Numbered from the stretch's first letter, positions 42,440 through 52,421 are shown. The stretch is DNA of 55,835 bases from Chara braunii (GCA_003427395.1 BFEA01000068.1:2976319-3032153); one strand, 5' to 3'. The notes: generated by a model not told the origin, from the letters alone. Numbers and translations are program-made.

Positions 42440-42720
42440 AGCCTGAAAGCAACCGGTACCAGCACATGGAAAAAAGATGGTACCGGTACCGCAAGAGAGT
42501 GGTACCAGTACCGGCCTTTGTGCTGGACCTGTGGCCAGCAGATGGAATACAGCAGGCAGTCGTTTTCATTTCAGCTTTTTGGGAAGTTGGAGGCAATGAG
42601 ACGCTGGACCCGGTTTCCAGCTCAAGCCTACCCTTGGTAATGGCCCCAGCACTGTCCGGGTTGAGATGTCGAGGAATTTCTGGCCTCATCGAATTTATAT
42701 AATAAAACTGCAGCTCCCTT

Positions 42721-42751
<31 letters not shown>
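42440..42751 (+). repeat. Poly-A-tailed 3' end, probable retroposed sequence
   Basis: Sequence with repeated accggtacc words and a weak open frame to 42702 carries AATAAA at about 42702-42707. It then runs into a ~30-base A-run (42722-42752). A polyadenylation signal about 15-20 bases before a genomic A-run is the mark of a reverse-transcribed mRNA or LINE 3' end. No protein was recognised. Confidence 0.45.
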
Positions 42752-42753
<2 letters not shown>

Positions 42754-42907
42754 ATAAATAGAAAGAAAACCCGCGCACCGGGACATCTTCTAGTACTTTA
42801 ACCCATGTTGAACAATGAACATAATTGCAGTCTGATTACATTTAGGAAAGCCCCAGTGTGAGGACGCACTGGGTTCAGTAATATGCTTTTTTTTTTTTTT
42901 TTTTTTT

Positions 42908-43169
42908 GCAGCTCCCATGACGATTACGCTCGTGTCAGTCTCGTTGCACCCATGAGCTGTCGAAATGCAGACTCAGGTTCGACTCTAGGTGCAATCAGAT
43001 AAACTTGTCTAGGGCTGTCCAGCAGCTCGAGATGATATGATGTGTCATCTCGAGCTGCTGGACAGCCCTAGGTAGGTTTATCTGATTGCACCTAGAGTTG
43101 AACCTGAGTCTTCATTTCAACAGTTGATGGGCGTAACGACTGACACGAGCACCATCATCACGGGAGTTG
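42908..43169. repeat. SINE fold-back: two tRNA-headed copies tail to tail
   Basis: Arms of ~125 bp (42908-43035 and 43045-43169) are inverse copies at roughly 85-90 percent by eye, around a 9-base centre. Each arm carries tRNA-like sequence (gactcaggttcgactctagg on the left, with B-box ggttcgact). The 30 bases next to the centre (ggctgtccagcagctcgaga) are perfectly inverted. A transcript would form a long double-stranded hairpin. Confidence 0.8.
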
Positions 43170-43309
43170 AAAAGAACAACCAAAAAACATTAACGGCGGT
43201 TTATCGAGGAAAACGGAGAACAGATTTTTGCTGTGGATAAACAGGTGGGGGAGCTCACTACCAAATAGTTGAAGGAGCATACAGTCACTACAATGACAGT
43301 GACTTTTCA

Positions 43310-43829
43310 AGGGGAAGCGAGATCTCTACCGGCCAAGTCAGGGAGGACTTGATTTGAGCCTACGAGAATGGCTGGACGAGAGCCAGGAGATTCACAAGAC
43401 AGGTTAAACGAGGTCGTGTTCACTCGGAGGGACCGAATGTCCCGTCTTACATAGCCATGCAACGGGGACTGGCTGAGTGGATGGTACAGAAAGGGGAGGG
43501 AAGTGTTACAGTCGAGAGGGATAACATATAAGATGCTTTTTAAGCCATGGGTGACTCGGTTAGAGCTGGAGGAGCGAAGACGACTGGCCGATGCTTCTAA
43601 GTTATGGGTTATGGCGCTCCAAGTTCCGGTCAGGGAAATGATGCCGTCACTGACATGTTGCAGCAAGCGATGGAGAGAATCCCGAAAGGTTATTCCTCCA
43701 GAACCAGATGCGTCCAGACCAAGGTTAATAAACCTGAAGTTCGAACTTGTTCTGAAGGCAGAGAGCTCATTTGTCCCTCTCCTTCCACTACGTCTAAACG
43801 ATGGAGAAACGGTCATCGTAGAGTTTGAC
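43310..43829 (+). pseudogene. Left piece of a reading frame interrupted by the retrotransposon
   Basis: A plus-strand frame reads GYGAPSSGQGNDAVTDMLQQ, then AMERIPKGYSSRTRC and VNKPEVRTCSEGREL, and stays open until the TGTA target site at 43830. Upstream pieces (EPGDSQDRLNEVVFTRRDRM) lie in neighbouring frames, so it was already damaged. The plus-strand ORF that resumes beyond the retrotransposon at 53544 is the natural other half, with similar Gln/Arg/Ser-rich style. It may be gag-like from an older element. The family is not recognised. Confidence 0.45.
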
Positions 43830-44050
43830 TGTATGTCATGTTCCTGATTGAAACAAGAAACAGCACGGCATTCACACGTTCCCATAATTGTGCGAAACAA
43901 CAAGAGATCCTGGAGAGAGTAATCCGCACCAGACCGGATGAGAAACTGCACAGCGGAAGCACTTAAAACCAAAAATAGAATTGAATTTAACCAATGGTCC
44001 AATTCTAATTAATACCGTCTCTCAGGTCCCATTTTTTTTATTTTTTTTTT

Positions 44051-44139
44051 GTGTGTGGCCCGATGGGCCATGGATCAGATATTAAACTGATCAGAACAGA
44101 TACTACACTTGATCTTAGCCAAAAGGCCGAGAAAGGTAT
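44051..44139 (-). ncRNA. U2 snRNA retropseudogene (5' 89 bases plus A-rich tail)
   Basis: U2 pairs with the intron branch point. On the minus strand the sequence starts exactly at the plant-type U2 5' end (ATACCTTTCTCGGCC) and continues TTTTGGCTAAGATCAAG, TGTAGTATCTGTTCT (the branch-pairing GTAGTA is intact) and stem II with GGCCCATCGGGCC. It then breaks off before the Sm site and passes into an A-rich tail (44032-44050). An exact 5' end plus 3' truncation plus an A-tail indicates reverse transcription. The equivalent place in the 5' LTR has no U2, so it arrived after the retrotransposon. Confidence 0.9.
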
Positions 44140-44654
44140 TTCAATCAGCATATCGAAAATTCCAGGACAACAGTGTAGACAAGGAGCGCCAGCTCCCAAA
44201 GGTAAGAAGATGAACATCACCACTTGATGAAGAGGAAGATGGCTTCCGCTTCGAAGAACAATTCCATCGGGAGCTTCGACGGCAGCTCTGTCAACCCCCA
44301 ACAGCACGCAACGGAGGAGGCGCACTCAGCGCTCAGGGCCTGATGCCCAGCGCTGCAACCACTGATGCTGGCTGTCCCAGCTATGGCCGCCAGCCATCAC
44401 CAAGAAGGTGACCTGCATTACCAAAATAGTGCTGCACTCCCCACGAGACCTCCAGCAGGACGTCGTGGAAAAAAAAAACATGAAGACAGAACGTGTTTTT
44501 CCCTCGACACTTTTATCCACTCAGGTTTGCCCTAACCCAACTTACCTACAGCCTAAGACCAACAGCCTACAGCCTAGGACCGAATCTAGACTTAAACTGG
44601 AAGAAGGGAAGCCAACAACGGGCCTCACCACCCAGGTGCAGAAAAGACAAAACA

Positions 44655-44727
44655 GATAGCCCTGGTGGTCTAAGACTACCTAAAAGGAGCAACAGCAAGT
44701 GACAGGTCCCGGGGTCGAGCCCCGGTA
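44655..44727 (+). repeat. tRNA-like A/B-box segment within the 3' LTR
   Basis: The A-box-like ccctggtggtctaagac and, ~40 bases on, the B-box arm tcccggggtcgagccccgg have the spacing of a Leu/Ser-type tRNA with a long variable arm. The same segment is in the 5' LTR at 53325-53400, so it predates integration. Confidence 0.5.
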
Positions 44728-45072
44728 AAATCAAATCTACCACACACAGTGAGTAGAGCCCAGTTAGCTGCAGATCAGGGGATCAAACACCAGTGAGCAC
44801 ACCACTATAAAACACACACGCAAACAAGTTAGTTTACAGCCCGTGTAACCCTGCAATTCATTGCATTCCTACACTCCCGGGAAGCGAGGACCCCAAGCCA
44901 GGAGTGCCCATCAGGAGATCATCTGCGTGGTTGCCCTTTTTGTGCACCCTCGTAGAACCACAAGACTGAATTTGCAGAGTTGAGTTCCTTCCTTCCTGGT
45001 AAACCACCGATCCTCGGTGTGAGGTCGAAAGCAGACCTTCACAAGGTACTCACAGTTGGGACCTGTGCCCCA

Positions 45073-45348
45073 CTAGTCTTCTATGCTCTCGACTTCATAT
45101 CCCTTCCCAGGGATAGGAGGTCCAAACTGCAGTGGCCTGTCAGGAAAAGCATCGACAAGAATGGAAGGCAGCAATTTTGAGGCATGGAAGACCGGATAGG
45201 TCTTGATATGAGTGGGTACAGCAAGCACATAGGAAGGTCCGAATGGATCTGCTCCCGCTGTATCAAGCACCTGCCATGGGTCGTAGTAAACAGGCACCTG
45301 TTCATCAGTTAGCTCAGATTTTTCACCCAGACCCAGTGACCTGGCCAT
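45073..45348 (-). CDS. Integrase C-terminal domain
   Basis: A 91-residue open piece with YPVFHASKLLP, the conserved end of the gypsy integrase C-terminal SH3-like region, preceded by DPFGPSYVLAVP (the GP-Y/F-like motif) and ending GYEVESIED. The ending resembles the start of a chromodomain, but no full chromodomain follows before the 3' LTR. The region guides integration-site choice. Confidence 0.85.
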   Translation of the reverse strand: MARSLGLGEKSELTDEQVPVYYDPWQVLDTAGADPFGPSYVLAVPTHIKTYPVFHASKLLPSILVDAFPDRPLQFGPPIPGKGYEVESIED

Positions 45349-45349
45349 A

Positions 45350-46085
45350 TCGTAGAGGGAGAGTGATGCTTATTAGCCCATTCGATCATCCTCTTCTCGA
45401 CCTTGAACATATTAGTTCTAGCTTTCTCTATGTCTTTCTCATAACTTTATGTGAACTCTGCAGTCCCAGGAGTTAGTTTAGGCTTAGACTTGTCAATCAG
45501 ATCATCCAAAGGTTGTTTTGGGTCTCTTGCAAGTGCAGCCTATAGGGTGTAAAGCCTGTAGTGTTGTGAACATAATTATTATACATCAGTTGTGCTCTAG
45601 ACAAACGTTTGTACCAGTCCTGTTGATCAGGTGTAATCACAGTACGCAGCAGCTGAAACAGGACTTGGTTCATCACTTCAGCCTATCCATTGGCTTCAGG
45701 ATGTCTTCCAAAGGTCATGTCCAGTCTAGAATGAAGGTAGTCTTCGCAGAAAGACTGCCAATCATCGCTGCAAAATCTAAGATCTCTGTCACTAACAATG
45801 GAGGTTGGGCACCCAGGAACATTTCACCCACCTCTCACAGAATTGTTCTCTGAGCAGGTAAGGGGATAAACTCAGCATACTTAGAAAATCTATCAACACA
45901 AACCATTACCTGTCTCATCCCAGGTGGTGTGGTATTGCCTAAATTGGTGAACTCATGGACACAAACTCACCAGGACCATCTAGGATAGGTAGAGGTTTGA
46001 GTAGTCCCATTGGAGGCCACTTGTGGACCTTGTTCCTCTGGCACAACTCACATGCCGCCAAGCAGTGCAGGATATCATCCTTCAT
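45350..46085 (-). pseudogene. Integrase catalytic core, broken
   Basis: On the minus strand the reading is QRNKVHKWPPMGLLKPLPI, then VCVDRFSKYAEFIPLP, then TDRDLRF, then GRHPEANG, a stop, and AEVMNQ, then YNNYVHNTTGFTPYRL. The order and spacing match the gypsy DDE integrase core, with the second Asp in TDRD and the Glu in the NG-x-AE stretch. At least three stops (one within the Glu motif) and several shifts inactivate it. Confidence 0.8.
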
Positions 46086-46086
46086 T

Positions 46087-46326
46087 TTAGACCAATAGAA
46101 ACGTTGGGTCAGGGCAACATGTCTTTACAAACCCAAAGTGACCACGAGCATTATGACTCTTTGAGATCATATGAGTGATGATCTTGCGATCATTAGGGAT
46201 GCACAGACATTCTTCCCCCTCACTAATTGTATACAGCAAGCCTGAAGTCAAAGCATAACCTGGCTCAGAATTGGGGTCAGTCTGTAAATTCCTAAGGGTG
46301 GGGCCAAAGACTGGGTCTTGAGGCAA
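46087..46326 (-). CDS. Integrase N-terminal zinc domain (H2C2)
   Basis: An open 79-residue piece. IPNDRKIITHMISKSHNARG, then HFGFVKT, is the His-x-His part of the integrase HHCC domain (usual form H-D-x-x-x-x-G-H-x-G-x-x-K-T). The Cys pair follows just downstream. It needs one shift to join the core. Confidence 0.8.
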   Translation of the reverse strand: MPQDPVFGPTLRNLQTDPNSEPGYALTSGLLYTISEGEECLCIPNDRKIITHMISKSHNARGHFGFVKTCCPDPTFLLV

Positions 46327-46379
46327 CGCATCTGCGATGGCCTGCCTGCTGGAATCAGCAAAAGACTAAGTATTAATAA

Positions 46380-46640
46380 TGGCAACAAACGAATCAGGTC
46401 TACGCGACAATGCATCAGCAACCTTGTTACAACATCCCTTCTTGTGCTTCAGTTCAAAAGTCAAAACACTCAATGAACTGAATGTACCTCCCAAGTTTAT
46501 CGTTCAACTCACATTGGGTCTTCATCCACGGCAAGGTGCAGTGATCATAACAGATCTTGAAGTGTCTCCCAAGTAAAAAATAATTTTCATAGTTTGAGGG
46601 CACAGACGAGAGAATGCAATTCCTTTTCACAAGTAGATGC
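46380..46640 (-). pseudogene. RNase H domain end / RT-IN connector
   Basis: The minus-strand reading includes FELKHKKGCCNKVADALSRR, then PDSFVAI. NxVADALSR is the standard gypsy end of RNase H. The upstream piece is interrupted by stops and shifts. Confidence 0.7.
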
Positions 46641-47348
46641 CTAAATTATTTGCACCTTTATTTTCTTACTCATGAGTTCCACTGTTTTCATACCAATCCC
46701 ATAATCTTGCTGAAGGACTGCACCAACACCATATTGACTTGCATTTGTGGTCAACACAAATGCCAGGGTAGGGTGCGGCAGTTTCAACACAGATGCTTGG
46801 GTAGGTGCTTTCTTCAATCTAGAGAAATCTAACTGGCAAGTGGTTGTCCACCTGAAGGGAACATCTTTAGCTAGAAAATTAGTCAGGGGTGTAGCAATAG
46901 AGGAAAAGTTTCTAATGAACTTCCTATAGAAAGAGGCTAACCCCATGAACAATTTGATTTCCCTCCCAATCTGTGGTTGTGGCCATTCCCAAACAACAAC
47001 CACTTTAGAGGCATCAGGGGGTAGACCCTTTGCAGAAATCACATGACATAAGTATAAAACAGAGGAAACCCCGAATGATGATTTTTCTTTGTTCAATTTA
47101 TACTTATGCTCTCTCAGGACTTGCAGAACTTTCCTGAGATGGTGTGCATGTTCCTTGGCATCTTTGTTGAACACCAAAATGTCATCCGCATGCACAATAA
47201 CAAAGCGGTCAAGAAAGGGTCTGAAAATCCTATTCATTTCAGTTTGGAATGTCCCTCGTGCATTGCACAAACCAAAAGGCATGACTGAGAAGTCATAGGT
47301 GCCATACCGGGTCTTGAAGGTTGTCTTGTGCACATCCTCTTCCTCCAT
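46641..47348 (-). CDS. Reverse transcriptase (palm/thumb) and start of RNase H
   Basis: An open 235-codon piece. RYGTYDFSVMPFGLCNARGT, then FQTEMNRIFRPFLDRFVIV, then HADDILVF (catalytic box, usually YxDD; His replaces Tyr here), then KEHAHHLRKVLQVLR, then GLASFYRKFIRNFSSIATPL, then the RNase H start TNASQYGVGAVLQQD, where the catalytic Asp of TDAS is Asn. The lost Tyr and Asp add to the frame breaks as evidence that the enzyme is dead. Confidence 0.92.
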   Translation of the reverse strand: MEEEDVHKTTFKTRYGTYDFSVMPFGLCNARGTFQTEMNRIFRPFLDRFVIVHADDILVFNKDAKEHAHHLRKVLQVLREHKYKLNKEKSSFGVSSVLYLCHVISAKGLPPDASKVVVVWEWPQPQIGREIKLFMGLASFYRKFIRNFSSIATPLTNFLAKDVPFRWTTTCQLDFSRLKKAPTQASVLKLPHPTLAFVLTTNASQYGVGAVLQQDYGIGMKTVELMSKKIKVQII

Positions 47349-48009
47349 ACCCGGATTTCACAACAATTTTGTTGAAGATCTTGCAGCCTTGCAACATGTC
47401 AAGCAAGTCATCGAGCCTAGGCAAGGGCCCAAAGCTCTTCCTAGTGATTTTGTTCATGCCTTTGTAGTCAATACACATCCTGAGATCACAATTTCCCTTT
47501 GGAACCAAGAGAACTGGTGCCCCATACTCAGATGAGTTAGGTCTGATCCACCCTTTCTCAATTAAGGACTCGAGTTGTTTTCTTAACTCATCTAATACAA
47601 CAGGTGACATTCTGTAGACTCTTCCCTTGGGAGAGGTAGAGTTAGGCAAAACCTGAATGTGGTGAGGTGACATTCTGTAGACTCTTCCCTTGGGAGAGGT
47701 AGAGTCAGGCAAAACCTGAATGTGGTGTTTGATCTGCCTATGAACAAGTCCAGTAGGTTCCTGAGTCAAATAAAAAAACTCATCAACCACCTGTTGAACG
47801 GAGAAGTCATTCTGAGAAGAGGATGGGTCTGAATTTGTTAGAGTGGCATAAGCCAAAAACAAATTCTCGTGGTCATTTTCCTTAGACATGTTGTAAAACT
47901 CCCTGGCTTTCAGGCAGTAACATTTTGTCTTAGGATGATGCTCAATTGCTAAGACACATTGTCTTACCTTCCCTGAACGTTCTTCAATTGAACACTGGGC
48001 AAAGCCCAA
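47293..48009 (-). CDS. Protease-RT linker and RT fingers, with 63-bp tandem duplication
   Basis: An open 238-codon piece. LRKQLESLIEKGWIRPNSSE, then YGAPVLLVPKGNCDLRMC, then IDYKGMNKITRK, then PLPRLDDLLDMLQGCKIFNK is the RT fingers region. A shift near 47340 separates it from the palm piece. HHIQVLPDSTSPKGRVYRMS occurs twice in a row (DNA 47603-47728, period 63 bp), a duplication that keeps frame. Confidence 0.9.
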   Translation of the reverse strand: MGFAQCSIEERSGKVRQCVLAIEHHPKTKCYCLKAREFYNMSKENDHENLFLAYATLTNSDPSSSQNDFSVQQVVDEFFYLTQEPTGLVHRQIKHHIQVLPDSTSPKGRVYRMSPHHIQVLPNSTSPKGRVYRMSPVVLDELRKQLESLIEKGWIRPNSSEYGAPVLLVPKGNCDLRMCIDYKGMNKITRKSFGPLPRLDDLLDMLQGCKIFNKIVVKSGYGGRGCAQDNLQDPVWHL

Positions 48010-48218
48010 TCAATGGAAGGGTTACTGACCCTCAACCACTTCAAACTCGGCACCAGATCAGAAGGAAGATGGGGACAGAGAAATTCAAAGACTGTATAAT
48101 TTCCCCTTTGTCATCAAAGGTGATTGACACACCCTTTGACTAAGACAGACATCGAATTGTCTACCTGAATCTCCACAGGGTACTCAACGTCAATAACATT
48201 GAGACCCGAGTGGAGTTT

Positions 48219-48536
48219 CTAAACTTCATTCTCAGAGATGAAGTTCCTTGTTGCACCACAGTCAACCGAGGCTTTGATTCTGGTTCTGTTAATTTGAGGT
48301 TTAAGCATATGATCAGTTCTAATCTCTTCTTTCTCTTCTCCTTTTACCTCGAGATGAAGAGAACAAAGTTGATCAAGCTCCTCCTCGGATGAGGGTTCAT
48401 CAATGAAAAGCTCGATGTACGAGTACATCGAGTCCCCCGCAGCCTCATAAGAATCAGGCTCGAAAGTCGATTCATCTTCGGAAGGAGATGGATTCAGTTC
48501 AGCAGGGCTGGTTGCAGCCTCTGGTAGCCTGTTCAA
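48219..48536 (-). CDS. Aspartic protease region
   Basis: Contains ASVDCGATRNFISENE, the active-site loop of a gypsy retropepsin (usual D-S/T-G-A-T). Here Cys stands between Asp and Gly, a variant also seen in some plant elements, so activity cannot be judged from it. An acidic spacer with SPSEDESTFEPDSYEAAGD precedes it. Confidence 0.8.
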   Translation of the reverse strand: MNRLPEAATSPAELNPSPSEDESTFEPDSYEAAGDSMYSYIELFIDEPSSEEELDQLCSLHLEVKGEEKEEIRTDHMLKPQINRTRIKASVDCGATRNFISENEV

Positions 48537-48574
48537 TTTTTTGAGTGGCAGCAGTTGTTGTGACTCTGTCTAGG

Positions 48575-48613
48575 GCAATCCTTGACATAGTGGTTGCCCT
48601 CACACCTCAGACA
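48575..48613 (-). other. Gag zinc knuckle (CCHC)
   Basis: CLRCEGNHYVKDC fits C-x2-C-x4-H-x4-C on the minus strand. It binds genomic RNA during packaging and marks the end of gag. Confidence 0.85.
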
Positions 48614-49426
48614 CACTCCCGTGTGTCAGGAATTCTCAGATCCCTCCAAGGCAAAGAGGTAGGGTCCATGGGATCTTTTGGACACTTGGCAAACCTAGGG
48701 AGGTGTTGCGGTTGAGGAACGTTGGGGCATTTGTCTGGCCCCTTAGACCTGAAGGGCTTTTGTCCCTGGAACTGTTTGCCTACTGTACGGGCAAAGAGTG
48801 CCTGGGCCAGCACTTGAGCAGCCTCCTCGGCTGATGTCCCTGCATCGTGGCCGGCTGGGGGAGTAGATCCTCCTTGGCCATGGCCTGCAGAGTCATCATC
48901 AAACTCGATGGCATACATACCCCATTTTCCCTTCCTCTACTATGGGAAGAGTGGGTACCTCTCTTCTGGGAAGTGGACTGAACATGGCGGGTAGCCTCCA
49001 TGTCCAAGGCTGCTCTCCCAAAAGTGCACCAGTCCTTGTGTCCTGCAAAGTACAGCGCCGTGGTGTATTTTTCAAGAGCCGCCCTGATGAAATAGGTTAG
49101 TAAACCTCCATGTGACATCTTCGAAGTAGAGGTGAGGCGCTCAGTTTAGCCAAGGAACCCTTAAACTTTGTTTGGCCAAGACTAACCAACTCGTTTGCAG
49201 CCTTGCATACCTTCTCCTTGTTCGCAAACCTCGACTCCAAGCCCTAAAAGATGGTCTCTAATCCTGCTTTAGCTGCCCAATCTGGCAACCGTTGTTGAGA
49301 CTTGTTAGCCTCAAAGGTAGCCCACTTCAACACTGACCCACTGCACAGGGGCACAACGGACTGCACCTTAATAACCTCTCTGGACAGATGAATCCCCTCA
49401 GATAGGACTTCATAGAAGCGATCCAA
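48607..49426 (-). pseudogene. Gag central part, frameshifted
   Basis: Open pieces at 48607-48918, 48780-49118 and 49244-49426 overlap in different frames. They read LTYFIRAALEKYTTALYFAG, then MDRFYEVLSEGIHLSREVIK, then VLKWATFEANKSQQRLPDWA. The helical, Trp-containing style is that of the gypsy gag capsid region. At least two shifts separate the pieces. Confidence 0.7.
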
Positions 49427-49609
49427 TCTGACACATCCACTCTGGGTTATCCCTAGTGAATTTGTCAGGTCGCATCATATTGGGGAATTGTTGTTCCTGC
49501 TAGCCAGAAGTACCAGCACAAAGTCTCGAGTCCTGCTTCAAAGAAACAGGCTTCTCCTTAAGGAACTCGGGGGCGTTGCAGCAGAAGTGGAGAACGGTTT
49601 GGGTTTGGG

Positions 49610-50345
49610 TTAAGGTGATTGAGGAGGAGTAGAGGTAGGAGAGGGAGGAGGGGTAGAAAGACTGTTTCTTATCAGATCAAGGGTTTCTACAATGAAAGCT
49701 TGTTTGGCTTCAATCTGAGTCAAACGGTCTTCCACTGTAGAGACCCGATCCATCCAGGCTGTGTGGGCATCTCTAACCACAGGGAAATTCAACCGGATCC
49801 ACTTAGCCAGCTTCTTGTTGGTGTCAATGAACCTGTCATCAGATTCTACGGCCAAGAAGTGCTCAGGCAAAACTACCCGTCTGGCAGCATCTTGAGATTT
49901 TCTCTCCCCTCCTGCCTTTTCCGCCAAAGTCTTTTTCTTATCAAATCAAGGGTTTCTACAGGATCCACTTAGCCAGCTTCTTGTTGGTGTCAATGAACTT
50001 GTCATCAGATTCATCGGCCAAGAAGTGCTCAGCTAACACTGCCCGTCTGGCTGTATCTTGAGACTTTCTCTCCCCTCCTGCATTCTCCTTCTTAAGTCTT
50101 TTTCTTATCAGATCAAGGGTTTCTACAATGGAAGTCTGTTTGGCTTCAATCTGAGTCAAACGGTCTTCCACTGTAGAGACTCGGTCCATCCAAGCTGTGT
50201 GGCATTTCTGACTACAGGGAAATCCAACCGGATCCACTTAGCCAACTTCTTGTTGGTGTCACTGAGCCTGTCATCAGATTCAACGGCCAAGAAGTGCTCA
50301 GCCAACACTGCCCGTCTAGCTGCATCTTGAGACTTTCTCTCCTCT
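49610..50345 (-). repeat. Gag N-terminal piece present as three tandem copies
   Basis: Landmark cttatcagatcaagggtttc (or one-base variant) begins copies at about 49668, 49937 and 50104; the ggatccacttagcca landmark is at 49795, 49961 and 50230. The full unit is ~269 bp; the middle copy lacks ~102 bp. It encodes a coiled coil (MDRVSTVEDRLTQIEAKQ) followed by a basic stretch (KAGGERKSQDAARR). Two of the copies are open frames (49610-49927 and 49956-50237). Confidence 0.75.
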
Positions 50346-51043
50346 TCTCCTTCTTAAACCACCAGTACACCCGCACCTAAAATCCCGAACCTACCTGCCC
50401 ACTACGCGCCGCTATTTTCCGCGCCTTCTGCGTGAGGGTATCTGCAGTGGGAATTTCAGAAGTGGCACAGGTGCCGATGGTCTACCTGAAGGGGAAAAAA
50501 AGAAAAAAAAAAAAAAAGAAAAGAAAGGAACAAACAAACCAGAGATCAATGATGTCGTGGAAGGACGTCATGGAGGGCATACTCAAGTGATCACTTTCCA
50601 GAATGCATCTGACCACTATTACGGGGAGAGGGAAACATTGCTGTTTTTTTCTTTTTTTCTCCTTTTGTTCTTTTCTTCCTTTCGTTGCCAGCAAGGCAGT
50701 GCATATACCTCGTGCTCAAAACGTCCTCGCTGAGAGCATACTCACACTAGCACCGTTGCAATGAATCCAACCACTTTCACAGCCAAAGCTTGGTTGGCCT
50801 TCTTTTTTTTTTGTTCTTTTTTTGTCTCACAGCCTTGCTCCCCATGTTCTTCGTTCTGCCAAAGTGCCCTCACTGAGGGCAGACTCACACGGAGTACTCC
50901 AAAAAGTGTATCCAACTGCAATCACGACCAAAGCTTGTTTTGTTTTTTGGGACGTGCGGATTTGACATGGGCCCAAAAATTCAAAAACCTTTTGACGCTC
51001 CGACCCTTCCCCGAGCCTGCCTTTTACTTCTTGTGGCAACAAG
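50346..51043. other. Retrotransposon leader with ~125-bp imperfect duplication
   Basis: The phrase ccaaagcttg recurs near 50783 and 50930, each preceded by cctc(g/a)ctgag(a/g)gcana ctcacac-like sequence. This shows an imperfect duplication of ~150 bp. A/T runs lie at 50493-50516 and about 50645-50660. The word ttaaaccaccagtacaccc at the left edge also ends the palindrome at 42372. Confidence 0.45.
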
Positions 51044-51220
51044 TTATTTTGCTGCAAGGCTGAGGCCGTGTACCGGTGCTTTAAGTCTCTCAATCCTCTT
51101 GCGGCTCTCCTCCACAGTCTCTCCCTCCTCCTCAATCTCAAGCTCAATGGCGGTTTTGGGAATCACAAGCTTTTTGCCCTTGTCATCCCCAGCGTCGACA
51201 AAGCTCGCTGCATCAGCCAT
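51044..51220 (-). CDS. Possible gag start
   Basis: ATG at 51220 opens MADAASFVDAGDDKGKKLVI, then an acidic helix (ELEIEEEGETVEESRKRIER), and stops after ~58 residues. It is the first coding-like frame after the PBS and leads toward the coiled-coil gag pieces, so it is the likely original gag start. The link is broken by the leader duplication. Confidence 0.45.
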   Translation of the reverse strand: MADAASFVDAGDDKGKKLVIPKTAIELEIEEEGETVEESRKRIERLKAPVHGLSLAAK

Positions 51221-51235
51221 TCCCTTTTTTTTCAC

Positions 51236-52421
51236 AGATAAATAAAAATAAAATTCGGATTAGAGTGCACACACCGAACAACAATCTAATCAGAACAAAA
51301 TTGTGTTGTTTACTCAGTCGGAGAGAAGGGTTAAGACAAATGGCAATTTCATACTTCATGTCTACATGTATTCGGGAGGTTACAGGCAGCGATCGACAGC
51401 AAAACAGTCAATTGTTCACTCTTACCGCACGCCCAAACCAATCAGAAAAGAAATAACTACTTTCATATCAGATCCTTTCCGGGTCTGCCGGGGAACACCA
51501 GCACGATTACCATGGCAAGAAATCTCGAGTTCACGCAAAGAAAAAATTTAACTGCAACAGGTTGATTGTTCAATTTACAGGGAAAAAAATAAAACCGCAG
51601 TTTGCAGGCCGTGAAGCCGTACAGGGCTGTATTAGACTGACGACACAGATTTACTGCAAGGACCGTTCTGATGAGACTGACAGACCCTTTTGGACTGACA
51701 GCATGGAACTGGACTGACACCGGATCTGACATGACAGATCGGGACAGGACAGACAGGCGGAGCGGGAACAAAACACAGTCTGTGTGCAGGCTCAAGTCCC
51801 ACGGTCGACTGCAGGCTGAAGTCAGAAGGGACAGTCAAACTGTTGACCACCTACTGACGACGAGCAGCAGACTAGCAATCATGCACTGACCTCTAAACGA
51901 ACTACAGACTGACAGACCTGACAGACCCGTCCTGACACACTGATGGACTGACGTCAGAGGGACAGGTCGCCAAAACGAACTCACTCGATCAGGGTCTTGA
52001 TTGGAGACTGCCGCCGGTCAACTCTGACCAGATTGGAGGGATCTGGCTGACTCACAGCAGTTCAGCGCCCGAACTGAAACTTCAGTAACTTACAATAAAT
52101 TACCGCAAATGCTTCGCCGACGGTTTCTTCTGCAAATAAACCCTCCAGCGATCTTCCAATACTGGTGGCCAGCCAAGCAGGCTGAGCCTGCCACTTTGAG
52201 GGCTGCCGTGCCCTCAGGTCGCCGGTCAGATAACTAGGGTTGACGTCCTAATTAGAGCCGGGGCCAGCTCAAACCGGGAGACCACTCCTTTTCTTTTTCT
52301 TTCTTTTTTAAACTCGCCTTCGCGCCAGCGTGCACCAATCAATCAACAGGTGTCGCCGTCGACGTCGTTGAAGACTACGGGGCACCGCCCCCAACCGCCA
52401 ACCGTCAGCCCAACAGATGTC
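51236..52421. other. 5' untranslated leader of the retrotransposon
   Basis: About 1.2 kb without coding signal. 51630-51960 is rich in gactgacag/gacagac words. A T-run lies at 52296-52310. No other feature is recognised. Confidence 0.4.

Larger units (their letters stand above)
43834..44865 (-). repeat. 3' LTR of the retrotransposon
   Basis: Begins tgtcatgttcctg and ends caattcattgca on the plus strand. The first ~190 and last ~350 bases align well with the other LTR; the middle does not. It contains the U2-derived insertion at 44020-44139. A weak purine-rich tract (gggagtgtaggaa on the minus strand, 44866-44878) sits at the polypurine-tract position. Confidence 0.85.

Noticed and set aside
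43307-44002. Minus-strand 231-codon open frame
   Set aside because: It crosses the LTR boundary and target duplication, and the opposite strand there has the better coding character.
45000-45073. Full chromodomain after the integrase
   Set aside because: The ending GYEVESIED resembles a chromodomain start, but the frame stops and nothing chromodomain-like is seen before the LTR.
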